Source: Methylobacterium symbioticum (GTDB lineage Bacteria > Pseudomonadota > Alphaproteobacteria > Rhizobiales > Beijerinckiaceae). From it: 58,350 nucleotides of DNA. Positions 51,749 to 58,350 of this stretch are shown here, one piece after another (positions within the stretch are counted from its first letter, which is position 1; each line of letters starts with the position of its first letter). Below the pieces are notes generated by a model. The model was not told where the DNA came from. It did not search any database and saw only the letters and a program-made list of their open reading frames with translations. The position numbers were made by a program, and so were the translations under genes. The stretch covers positions 1-58,350 of the forward strand of contig NZ_CABFPH010000028.1 in NCBI RefSeq assembly GCF_902141845.1. Reading direction: 5' to 3'.

Positions 51749-52588
51749 ATGGCGCTCATCCTGGTCCTGATTGCCGTCGGCTCCGTAGCGTTCCACCTGC
51801 TGAGCCCGTGGTGGTGGACTCCGATCGCGTCGAATTGGAGCTACATCGACACCACGCTGATCATCACGTTCTGGATCACGGGCGCGGTCTTCACCGCGAT
51901 CGTGCTGTTCATGGCCTATTGCCTGTGGCGCTTCCGGCATCGGCCGGGCCGCCGGGCCGCCTACGAGCCGGAGAGGCCGCGCCTTGAGGCTTGGCTCACG
52001 GTGGTGACGGCGCTCGGCATCGCCGCCATGCTCGCTCCGGGCCTCGCCGTCTGGAGCCAGTTCGTCCGAGCTCCGGCGGACGCCGCGGAGGTCGAGATCC
52101 TCGCCCAGCAATGGCGCTGGAGCTTTCGCCTACCCGGTGCCGACGGCCGCCTCGGCGCGGCCGACATCCGCCATGTCGGGGACGACAACCCGCTCGGCCT
52201 CGATCCCGGGGACCTGGCCGGTCAGGACGACCTCGTGGTCGATGGGGGCGACCTGCACCTAGCTCTCGGCCGCCCCGTGAAGCTCCTGATGCGCTCGTAC
52301 GATGTGGTCCATAACTTCTACGTCCCGGAATTCCGCGCCAAGATGGACATCATTCCCGGCATGGTGACCCATGTCTGGCTCACGCCGAGCCGGACGGGCA
52401 CGTTCGAGGCGATCTGCAACGAGGTTTGTGGGACCAATCACTACGCGATGCGCGGCCGCGTCGTGGTCGAGGATGAGCCTGCTTTCCGCTCCTGGCTCGA
52501 CCAGCAGACGGCCGTCTCGCAGCGCGCCGCGCGGTCGACCGGCATGCGCGAGGCCGGCATGCGCCGGTCCGCGACGAACAAGCGGTGA
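51749..52588 (+). CDS. coxM: Cytochrome c oxidase subunit II (CoxM-like)
   Basis: 279 residues: two N-terminal membrane helices and a periplasmic cupredoxin domain. The CuA site is complete (YDVVHNFYVPEF with His, then CNEVCGTNHYAM), so electrons come from a cytochrome c rather than quinol. QQWRWSF is the aromatic electron-entry patch. GGGAGGT precedes the ATG. First oxidase gene; order II, I, III-like, III, IV resembles coxMNOP of Bradyrhizobium, an alternative aa3-type oxidase, from which the symbol is taken. Confidence 0.92.
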   Translation: MALILVLIAVGSVAFHLLSPWWWTPIASNWSYIDTTLIITFWITGAVFTAIVLFMAYCLWRFRHRPGRRAAYEPERPRLEAWLTVVTALGIAAMLAPGLAVWSQFVRAPADAAEVEILAQQWRWSFRLPGADGRLGAADIRHVGDDNPLGLDPGDLAGQDDLVVDGGDLHLALGRPVKLLMRSYDVVHNFYVPEFRAKMDIIPGMVTHVWLTPSRTGTFEAICNEVCGTNHYAMRGRVVVEDEPAFRSWLDQQTAVSQRAARSTGMREAGMRRSATNKR

Positions 52589-52593
52589 GGGCC

Positions 52594-54360
52594 ATGTCCG
52601 ACGCGATCACCGGTCCGCAGGACGGGTCAGCTCTCCTTCCCGAGGCGGACGAGCTCTACCATCCGCACAGCTGGTGGACCCGCTACGTCTTCAGCCAGGA
52701 TGCGAAGGTCATCGCCATCCAGTATTCCGGAACCGCCCTGGCGATCGGCTTCGTCGCTCTGATCCTCTCCTGGCTGATACGGTTGCAACTCGGATTTCCA
52801 GGGCTGGCCGCCTTTATCGGTCCGGCCGAGTACTACCAGCTGATCACCATGCACGGCATGATCATGGTCGTGTACCTGCTCACGGCCGTGTTCCTCGGCG
52901 GCTTCGGCAATTACCTGATCCCTCTGATGCTCGGCGCGCGAGATATGGTGTTCCCGTACCTGAACATGCTGAGTTACTGGATCTACCTGTTGGCCGTCCT
53001 GGTCCTCGTGGTGAGCTTCTTCGCTCCGGGCGGCCCGACCGGCGCCGGCTGGACCCTCTACCCGCCCCAGGCCATCCTGGCGGGAACGCCTGGGCAGGAA
53101 TGGGGCATCGTTCTGATGCTCATCTCGCTCATCCTGTTCATCGCGGGCTTCACCATGGGCGGCGTGAACTACATCGTGACGGTGCTTCAGGCGCGCGCGC
53201 CTGGCATGACGCTGATGCGCATGCCGCTAACGATCTGGGGCATCTTCACGGCGACGATCCTGGCGCTGCTCGCCTTTCCGGCGCTGTTCGTCGGCGCCGT
53301 GATGATGCTGCTCGATCGTCTGCTCGGCACGAGCTTCTTCATGCCGGCCATCCTCGAGGCTGGCCAGCGCCTGCGCTACGGCGGCGGCAGCCCGATCCTG
53401 TTCCAGCACCTGTTCTGGTTCTTCGGCCACCCCGAAGTCTACATCGTCGCGCTTCCGGCTTTCGGCATCGTCTCCGATCTGATCAGCACCCACGCACGCA
53501 AGAATATATTCGGCTACCGCATGATGGTTTGGGCAATCGTTGCCATTGGGGCGCTGAGCTTTGTGGTCTGGGCGCACCACATGTACGTCAGTGGCATGAA
53601 CCCGTATTTCGGCTTCTTCTTCGCGACCACGACGCTCATCATCGCGATCCCGACAGCCATCAAGGTCTACAACTGGGTCCTGACCCTCTGGCGCGGCGAC
53701 ATCCACCTCACGGTGCCGATGCTCTTCGCGATCGCCTTCATCGTGACGTTCCTGAACGGTGGTCTCACCGGCCTGTTCCTGGGCAACGTCGTCGTCGACG
53801 TGCCACTCTCCGACACGATGTTCGTCGTCGCCCATTTCCACATGGTCATGGGGGTCGCCCCGATCTTGGTGATCTTCGGCGGCATCTATCACTGGTACCC
53901 CAAGGTGACCGGCCGCATGCTCGACGCGCGGCTCGGGCAGGTCCATTTTTGGATCACGTTCATAGGCGCCTACGCGATCTTCTTCCCGATGCACTATCTC
54001 GGTCTGCTCGGAGTGCCGCGGCGCTACTACGAGACCGCGGGGCTCGGCTTCGTGCCGCCGTCCGCCCAGTCCCTCAACGCCTTCATCAGCCTCGTGGCCT
54101 TCGTCGTCGGGGCCGCGCAGGTCGTGTTCCTGTTCAACATCCTGCGCAGCCTAAAGCATGGCGCGCCCGCGGGCGGCAATCCCTGGCACGCCACGACGCT
54201 GGAGTGGCAGACACCGGAGACGCCGCCGCCGCACGGCAACTGGGGGCCGACGCTGCCGGTCGTCTACCGCTGGCCCTACGACTACAGCGTGCCCGGCGCA
54301 CCGGAGGACTTCCTGCCGCAGAACCAGCCCGACCCGGCTCACGCGGGGGCGGTGCCGTGA
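52594..54360 (+). CDS. coxN: Cytochrome c oxidase subunit I (CoxN-like)
   Basis: 588 residues, about 12 helices plus flanks. Heme and copper ligands are present: low-spin heme His in MHGMIMV, GHPEVYI (CuB His-Tyr pair plus the Glu of A-type enzymes), HHMYVSGM (CuB) and AHFHMVMG (hemes). The D-channel pattern FGNYLIPLMLGARDMVFP is intact, marking an A-type proton-pumping oxidase. A GTG at 52585 overlapping the coxM stop (GTGA) is an alternative start. Reduces O2 to water at the cytoplasmic membrane. Confidence 0.94.
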   Translation: MSDAITGPQDGSALLPEADELYHPHSWWTRYVFSQDAKVIAIQYSGTALAIGFVALILSWLIRLQLGFPGLAAFIGPAEYYQLITMHGMIMVVYLLTAVFLGGFGNYLIPLMLGARDMVFPYLNMLSYWIYLLAVLVLVVSFFAPGGPTGAGWTLYPPQAILAGTPGQEWGIVLMLISLILFIAGFTMGGVNYIVTVLQARAPGMTLMRMPLTIWGIFTATILALLAFPALFVGAVMMLLDRLLGTSFFMPAILEAGQRLRYGGGSPILFQHLFWFFGHPEVYIVALPAFGIVSDLISTHARKNIFGYRMMVWAIVAIGALSFVVWAHHMYVSGMNPYFGFFFATTTLIIAIPTAIKVYNWVLTLWRGDIHLTVPMLFAIAFIVTFLNGGLTGLFLGNVVVDVPLSDTMFVVAHFHMVMGVAPILVIFGGIYHWYPKVTGRMLDARLGQVHFWITFIGAYAIFFPMHYLGLLGVPRRYYETAGLGFVPPSAQSLNAFISLVAFVVGAAQVVFLFNILRSLKHGAPAGGNPWHATTLEWQTPETPPPHGNWGPTLPVVYRWPYDYSVPGAPEDFLPQNQPDPAHAGAVP

Positions 54361-55058
54361 CTCTCGTCCTGCTCTACCTCGCCGCCCTCGCCGTCCTAGC
54401 CGCGCGCTGGCTCGGTCAGCAGCATCTCGCGGACCGGCCTTGGCTCACGGCCGGCTCTCCGCACCCGCTCGGCGTGCCCACGACTCGTCCGTCGCCGGCG
54501 CGGCTCGGCCTGGGCGTCTTCCTCGCCAGCGCCGGACTGCTCTTCGCGCTCCTGGTGGCCGCCTACGCGATGCGCGTTCCAGCAACGGCACCCGTGCCGC
54601 TCGATCCACGCCTGCTCTGGCTCACGACGAGCCTGCTCGTGGGCGCGAGCCTCGCCCTGCACGGAGCCCGCGGCGCGGCGCGGCGCGGGCGGGAGGACGA
54701 GGCCACGGCCGCTCTGGGCCTTGCCGCCGCGGCGGGTGTCGGGTTCCTCGGGGGCCAGGCCCTGGCCTGGCGCGCGCTCTGGGAGGCGGGGATCGCGCAT
54801 CAGGGGCCCGACGCGGCGGCCGCCTTCTTCTGCCTGATCACGGCGCTGCACGGCCTGCACATCCTGGCCGGCCTCGTCGCTCTCGCATGGGTCACGGCCC
54901 GGGGCGCTCTCCTGCCGCGTCCGGCGGATCTGGGGCCGAGCATCGCGCTCTGCACGCTGTACTGGGACGCCCTACTGGCGGTCTGGCTGGTCCTGTTCGG
55001 GCTCCTGTTTCGTACACCCTGGTCCGGCCTGATCGATGCCCTGTGCCGGCCCGGCTGA
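54357..55058 (+). CDS. coxO: Cytochrome oxidase subunit III-like protein (CoxO-like)
   Basis: 233 residues from a GTG that overlaps the coxN stop (GTGA). About seven hydrophobic segments; FFCLITALHGLHILAGLVAL matches the subunit III helix with the conserved His-Gly-x-His. It is more divergent and alanine/leucine-rich than the next gene, which is a standard subunit III. Two subunit III-like genes in a row are also described for coxMNOP. Confidence 0.85.
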   Translation: MTLVLLYLAALAVLAARWLGQQHLADRPWLTAGSPHPLGVPTTRPSPARLGLGVFLASAGLLFALLVAAYAMRVPATAPVPLDPRLLWLTTSLLVGASLALHGARGAARRGREDEATAALGLAAAAGVGFLGGQALAWRALWEAGIAHQGPDAAAAFFCLITALHGLHILAGLVALAWVTARGALLPRPADLGPSIALCTLYWDALLAVWLVLFGLLFRTPWSGLIDALCRPG

Positions 55059-55076
55059 TGCCTCGCGAGGCCCCCT

Positions 55077-55814
55077 ATGGCTCACACCGCTGCCGGTGAC
55101 GGCACCGCCTTCCGCGCACCGCCCTCGACCCTGCCGCCGACGCGCTGGCACCGCCTCTCTGCCGAGTGGGCCGGCGATCGGCAGGTCTTCGATGGTGCAT
55201 CCTGGCGCAAGGCCATGATTTGGGTCTTCCTTCTCAGCGATACCTTCGTCTTCGGATGTTTCCTGATCGGCTACATGACGGTGCGCATGTCGACGTCGGT
55301 GCCGTGGCCGAAGACCAGCGAAGTCTTTGCCCTCGAGATCGCCGGCAAGCCCTGGCCCCTCCTTCTCATCGCCATCATGACCTTCGTGCTGATCTCGAGC
55401 AGCGGCACGATGGCGATCGCCGTCGCCTTCGGCTATCGCCGCCGCCGTCGCACGACGGCTTTCCTGATGGGCCTCACCGCCCTCTTGGGGGCCACCTTCG
55501 TGGGCATGCAGGCCTTCGAGTGGACGAAGCTGATCCTCGAGGGAGTCCGTCCCTGGGGCAATCCCTGGGGTGCCGAGCAATTCGGCTCGGCCTTCTTCAT
55601 GATCACGGGATTCCACGGCACGCACGTGACGATCGGGGTGATCGCGCTGCTCGTCATCATTCGCAAGGTTTGGCGGGGCGACTTCGACACCGGCCGGCGC
55701 GGCTTCTTCACTAGCCGCCCAGGCGGCTACGAGAACGTCGAGATCATGGGCCTGTACTGGCACTTCGTCGATCTTGTCTGGGTCTTCATCTTCGCATTGT
55801 TCTATCTCTGGTAG
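55077..55814 (+). CDS. coxP: Cytochrome c oxidase subunit III (CoxP-like)
   Basis: 245 residues with five to seven helices. The family hallmarks are clear: FLLSDTFVFGCFLIGYMTVR, FEWTKLI, GFHGTHVTIGV and the C-terminal GLYWHFVDLVWVFIFALFYLW (last residues). It stabilises the catalytic core and proton uptake. 18 bp separate it from coxO. Confidence 0.92.
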   Translation: MAHTAAGDGTAFRAPPSTLPPTRWHRLSAEWAGDRQVFDGASWRKAMIWVFLLSDTFVFGCFLIGYMTVRMSTSVPWPKTSEVFALEIAGKPWPLLLIAIMTFVLISSSGTMAIAVAFGYRRRRRTTAFLMGLTALLGATFVGMQAFEWTKLILEGVRPWGNPWGAEQFGSAFFMITGFHGTHVTIGVIALLVIIRKVWRGDFDTGRRGFFTSRPGGYENVEIMGLYWHFVDLVWVFIFALFYLW

Positions 55815-55823
55815 GAGGCTGCT

Positions 55824-56156
55824 ATGCAGGCGACAGCCGGGGCAACCGAACATGCCCACCCGATCAGGCTGTACCTCGTGGTTTGGGCGTGGCTGTTCGT
55901 GCTAAGCGCCTGTTCCTACCTCGTCGACTATGTGCACCTTCAGGGTGTCGTGCGCTGGTCTCTGATCCTCCTGTTCATGATCGTCAAAGCCGGATTGATC
56001 GTCGCGGTCTTCATGCACCTCGCCTGGGAACGCTTGGCCCTCATCTACGTGATCCTGGTCCCTCCGGCGGCGCTGCTGATCTTCATCGCGATCATGGCCG
56101 TCGAGGCGGATTACACGCTGGCGACCCGTCTCGCGCAGCAGGTCACCGGCAGTTGA
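55824..56156 (+). CDS. Cytochrome c oxidase subunit IV family protein
   Basis: 110 residues with three membrane helices: YLVVWAWLFVLSACSYLV, then SLILLFMIVKAGLIVAVFMHL (positions about 46-66) and a third. This is the bacterial subunit IV/CyoD-like pattern (KA..I..FMHL). GTAGGAGG precedes the ATG, nine bases after the coxP stop, closing the operon. Confidence 0.88.
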   Translation: MQATAGATEHAHPIRLYLVVWAWLFVLSACSYLVDYVHLQGVVRWSLILLFMIVKAGLIVAVFMHLAWERLALIYVILVPPAALLIFIAIMAVEADYTLATRLAQQVTGS

Positions 56157-56193
56157 CCAGGGTCCTCGGCGCGCGACCTTCACATTGGTCTTT

Positions 56194-56460
56194 CTAGGAT
56201 GGTGCCCGTCGATCCAAGTGGAAGGGCAACTCGATGTTGAGATCCAGCGTCGAGATGCCTTCACGTCGCGCCACCGTGAGCTGCACCTTGTCGCTGCTGA
56301 TCCGAGCATGTTTGACGATCACCGCGATGATCTCCTCGCGAAGCGTATCGACCAAGTGAGAGCGTCCGATCTCCGTGCGCGCGTGAGCGATGACGACCTG
56401 GAGGCGCTCGCGGGCGATCACAGCCGTCTGCCGCTGAGTGAAAAGGTTGAACAAGTTCAT
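56194..56460 (-). CDS. minE: Cell division topological specificity factor MinE
   Basis: 88 residues, the full family length. The N-terminal MinD-contact helix (NLFNLFTQRQTAVIARERLQ) is intact and the topological-specificity beta-domain follows (KVQLTVARREGISTLDLNIELPF, about 57-79). In a complete system MinE drives MinCD oscillation to place the septum. No minC or intact minD is present; upstream there is only a minD tail. It converges on the oxidase operon with 37 bp between stops. Confidence 0.9.
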   Translation of the reverse strand: MNLFNLFTQRQTAVIARERLQVVIAHARTEIGRSHLVDTLREEIIAVIVKHARISSDKVQLTVARREGISTLDLNIELPFHLDRRAPS

Positions 56461-56573
56461 GCCGCCCTCCGCGTGAAGAGTTTTTCGAGGCAGGATTTTC
56501 GCTCGGAAGAAGTCGTCATCGGTACGGCTTTCCCGATCAGCCGACGCACGGCGTCGGCATAGGCGCGAGCCGG
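56457..56573 (-). pseudogene. minD: minD remnant, C-terminal ~38 codons
   Basis: Reading upstream of minE in the frame whose stop overlaps the minE start (ATGA), the last residues are CLEKLFTRRAA, the amphipathic membrane-targeting helix of MinD. Before it comes PARAYADAVRRLIGK, matching the MinD C-terminal helix. An in-frame TGA lies about ten codons farther upstream and no MinD-like sequence is seen beyond. The rest of minD, and minC, are therefore lost or elsewhere. Confidence 0.72.
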
Positions 56574-56623
56574 CGCACAGCAAGCTGGGGAAACCGCTGC
56601 TCATGCTTGCGCTGGGCCGATCA

Positions 56624-56668
56624 TTGCACAACTGCAAGCGCAAGCATCGACGCTCCGATCTTGTGCAA
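56624..56668. promoter_or_regulatory. Inverted TTGCACAA / TTGTGCAA pair
   Basis: TTGCACAA at 56624-56631 and its exact complement TTGTGCAA at 56661-56668 flank a 29-base spacer, and TTTGCAC recurs at 56676. The site lies between the divergent minE remnant region and the small secreted protein gene, so a regulator-binding role is possible. Confidence 0.35.
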
Positions 56669-56721
56669 CACAGAATTTGCACTAAGATATCATGATTGAA
56701 CGGCTAAGTATGGAGGTTTCC

Positions 56722-56979
56722 ATGCTTGCAAGACTCACACTTGCCAGCCTCTTCATCCTGGCTTCTAGTTTCGCCTGCCCTGCAGAGATTTTGCCCGGAC
56801 AGGCGACAGCAGAGCGGGAAGGTCGTCCTTCCGCTACGACACCTTACATCACACCCACTGGCAAAGTGGTTCCTCGTCCAGGAGATTTTGATCCTGCCGA
56901 GACGAGCAACATCGAGAAGCGAACCAAACGTCAGGAGGAGGACGATCGGGTGACGCGTGGGATCTGCACGGGCTGCTAG
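56722..56979 (+). CDS. Small exported protein of unknown function
   Basis: 85 residues from ATG 56722, with GGAGG five bases upstream. A signal peptide of about 22 residues (MLARLTLASLFILASSFAC) is followed by a polar mature part ending in EKRTKRQEEDDRVTRGICTGC. The Cys near the cleavage site does not fit a good lipobox, so it is probably soluble in the periplasm. I do not recognise the family. Confidence 0.65.
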   Translation: MLARLTLASLFILASSFACPAEILPGQATAEREGRPSATTPYITPTGKVVPRPGDFDPAETSNIEKRTKRQEEDDRVTRGICTGC

Positions 56980-57032
56980 CCCATCGCAACTGTGCTTGGA
57001 GGCGTGGTTACGCTCAAGGCCGGAGGGATGCC

Positions 57033-57353
57033 ATGACCACCTACATCATGTTGGCTAACTGGACTGATCAGGGTGCGCGCGCGGCGCCCGACTCACCCGC
57101 TCGACTCGATGCGGCCAAGCGGTTGCTCGCGGAGATGGGCGGCAGGTTCAAGGAGTTTTACCTGACAATGGGCGGTCACGACATCGTGGCTGTCTACGAG
57201 GCCCCGGACGATGCTGTTGCGGCCCGCTTCAGCTTGCAGCTCGGCATGCTCGGCAACATCCGGGTACAAACCCTAAAGGCATTCCCGGAAGCGGCCTACC
57301 GTCAGATTGTCCAGTCGTTGACCTATGAGGAGCCACCGCGCTGGCCCACCTGA
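57033..57353 (+). CDS. GYD-domain protein
   Basis: 106 residues. It matches the GYD family: MTTYIMLANWTDQGARAAPDSPARL opening (first 25 residues), then EFYLTMGGHDIVAVYEAPDD with the GG/GYD position, then QTLKAFPE. GGAGGG precedes the ATG. The family is small, ferredoxin-like and of unknown function. Confidence 0.88.
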   Translation: MTTYIMLANWTDQGARAAPDSPARLDAAKRLLAEMGGRFKEFYLTMGGHDIVAVYEAPDDAVAARFSLQLGMLGNIRVQTLKAFPEAAYRQIVQSLTYEEPPRWPT

Positions 57354-57735
57354 GGTGCGGAGGAGCGAAAATAGATGGGGATGCCAAAGGCGCGATGACC
57401 CCCATTCTGCAGCGGCTTCTGCTTGGAAGCGAACTTCGTATGCGCATGTAGCGACAATCCGTTTCGGGGGCACTCTGACCCCTCCCTTAACCGCGCCAAA
57501 CGTCCGCTTGTCCATTACCAAAGCCACAAAGCAGACGGGCCGCTAACGGCCAGCTTCGGCCTCACCGGTAGGCCCGTCGGGATGACTGGGGTGGGTGGCT
57601 TTCTGCCTGTCTACATCCGGACGGCGGATGCATCGAAGCGGACATAGCCACTGGGACCGGTCACTACCCGTTGCAGACCTCGTTTTCCAATGGTTCGATG
57701 GCCGGGTTGGAAGCTCAGTGACCTGCGTAAGAGCC
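57354..57735. other. Gene-free region with repeat copies
   Basis: 382 bp without a credible gene until ATG 57736. It holds unit R3 (57491-57552), GGATGACTGGGGTGGGTGG at 57580-57598 and GAAGCGGACATAGC at 57635-57648, all words of the dispersed family. Confidence 0.6.
57491..57552 (+). repeat. Dispersed intergenic repeat, unit R3 copy
   Basis: Aligns without gaps to 29421-29482 (62 bp each, about three quarters identical), with AACGTCCGCT and, near the end, AAGCAGAC and GCCGCTAACGGCCA. Confidence 0.75.
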
Positions 57736-58068
57736 ATGCCGTTGTTCGCTGTATCGCTTCTCTCCGAGTGCCGTGTGGCGGGTGTTGTCCTGCCTGACCC
57801 GATGCATGAACTGGCGATTCACATCGTCCAAGCTCAGGACGAGGCCGAGGCGCGTGCACGGGGCGCGGAACTTGGCGCTCACCGGCAGCATGCCTACCGC
57901 AACTCGGACGGCGAGGAAGTGAGATGGGTTTTCCAACGCGTGGTGGAATGTCAGGACCTCTTCGACCGTGAACTAGCTGACGGCATGGAAGTCTCGTCCT
58001 GGCTGTATAGGGGTGAGCGCCTCTGCCTCAACGACGGATGGTTGGCACCCTCGGCTGCAACCAGCTAG
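57736..58068 (+). CDS. DUF4288-like protein
   Basis: 110 residues. LFAVSLLSECRV, a central QAQDEAEARARGAELG and EEVRWVFQRVVECQDLFD fit the DUF4288 pattern of small soluble proteins, and the end SSWLYRG is typical. The start ATG 57736 is chosen because sequence upstream is repeat-derived. Function unknown. Confidence 0.7.
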   Translation: MPLFAVSLLSECRVAGVVLPDPMHELAIHIVQAQDEAEARARGAELGAHRQHAYRNSDGEEVRWVFQRVVECQDLFDRELADGMEVSSWLYRGERLCLNDGWLAPSAATS

Positions 58069-58094
58069 GGTCTGGAAACGGCGAGTTGTGGACA

Positions 58095-58313
58095 TCATGC
58101 TAGTCGGGGTGGCATGGGGTCGAATTCGGTCATAGTCCCAATCGCTGATACGATCATCGGTCGTGCCTCTTCAGCGATGGCATGCAGAAAAACTCCGGTA
58201 AGCATCCAGCGGAAGCGGGTATTCTTGCGGGCTTCTGCGACGACGCGATCCGGTAGCGTCCGCGGACGAGGTGTAAATTCGAGGACCGCTTTGGCGGGGA
58301 TTGGGGTGGCCAT
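58095..58313 (-). CDS. Small hypothetical protein
   Basis: 72 residues, ATG at 58313, with codon use similar to neighbouring genes (G or C favoured at third positions). No family recognised and no clear ribosome binding site; a plus-strand frame overlaps it. It could be real or chance. Confidence 0.35.
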   Translation of the reverse strand: MATPIPAKAVLEFTPRPRTLPDRVVAEARKNTRFRWMLTGVFLHAIAEEARPMIVSAIGTMTEFDPMPPRLA

Positions 58314-58350
58314 CGGGCCATGCGGCTAAGGTGGAGTTTGCGGACTTCAA

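Overview
The window reads as high-GC alphaproteobacterial DNA, most likely a Methylobacterium-type chromosome or large replicon. This is an inference from base composition, gene content (PaoABC-type aldehyde oxidase, CoxMNOP-like oxidase, MinE) and gene style; no rRNA or other firm phylogenetic marker is present. Genes are dense, often overlap by ATGA or GTGA, and many sit next to LysR regulators in divergent pairs.

Layout. 1-6.9 kb is core-like: the end of a FemAB/BioF2-type acetyltransferase, ligA, an Sfp-type phosphopantetheinyl transferase, tRNA-Pro(CGG), an AraC regulator divergent from an MFS transporter, and tRNA-Ser(TGA). 7.7-17.7 kb holds a winged-helix/ATPase/TPR regulator and a same-strand run of seven redox and detoxification genes: an exported VOC protein, an exported ABM protein, paoA-paoB-paoC, a cytosolic VOC protein and an Old Yellow Enzyme. 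18.4-29.1 kb is a stress/xenobiotic block: a TehA-type transporter, SDR, exported alpha/beta hydrolase, two LysR regulators, DUF1348 protein, a three-module FMN/FAD/2Fe-2S oxidoreductase, GST, YcaC-like hydrolase and pirin.

29.7-37.7 kb is the most coherent catabolic locus. A HisD-like dehydrogenase, an SDR and a zinc alcohol dehydrogenase are translationally coupled and lie downstream of a TauT/NitT-type ABC importer. A divergent LacI regulator faces it, with two perfect palindromic operators between. The set resembles the hpsN/hpsO/hpsP enzymes for dihydroxypropanesulfonate, here with an ABC importer. 38.2-43.3 kb contains SDR/NmrA/SnoaL-type genes under two LysR regulators. A compact solo tyrosine recombinase follows, its ribosome binding site buried in a hairpin. 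44.4-49 kb has a haloacid-dehalogenase-like gene, a CaiB/BaiF CoA transferase and a PaaI thioesterase in one overlapping operon, with a divergent LysR and an orphan TRAP binding protein. 50-56.2 kb encodes an A-type cytochrome oxidase (subunits II, I, III-like, III, IV) preceded by a DUF2189 membrane protein. At 56.2-56.6 kb a complete minE follows the last ~38 codons of a decayed minD. The end holds small proteins, including GYD and DUF4288-like ones.

A striking genome-scale feature is a family of degenerate repeats built on AACGTCCGCTT and GAAGCGGAC words. Copies or shared words occur in all seven gene-free gaps longer than 300 bp, with pairwise matches of 60-100 bp between gaps tens of kilobases apart. 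No CRISPR array, insertion sequence or prophage was recognised.
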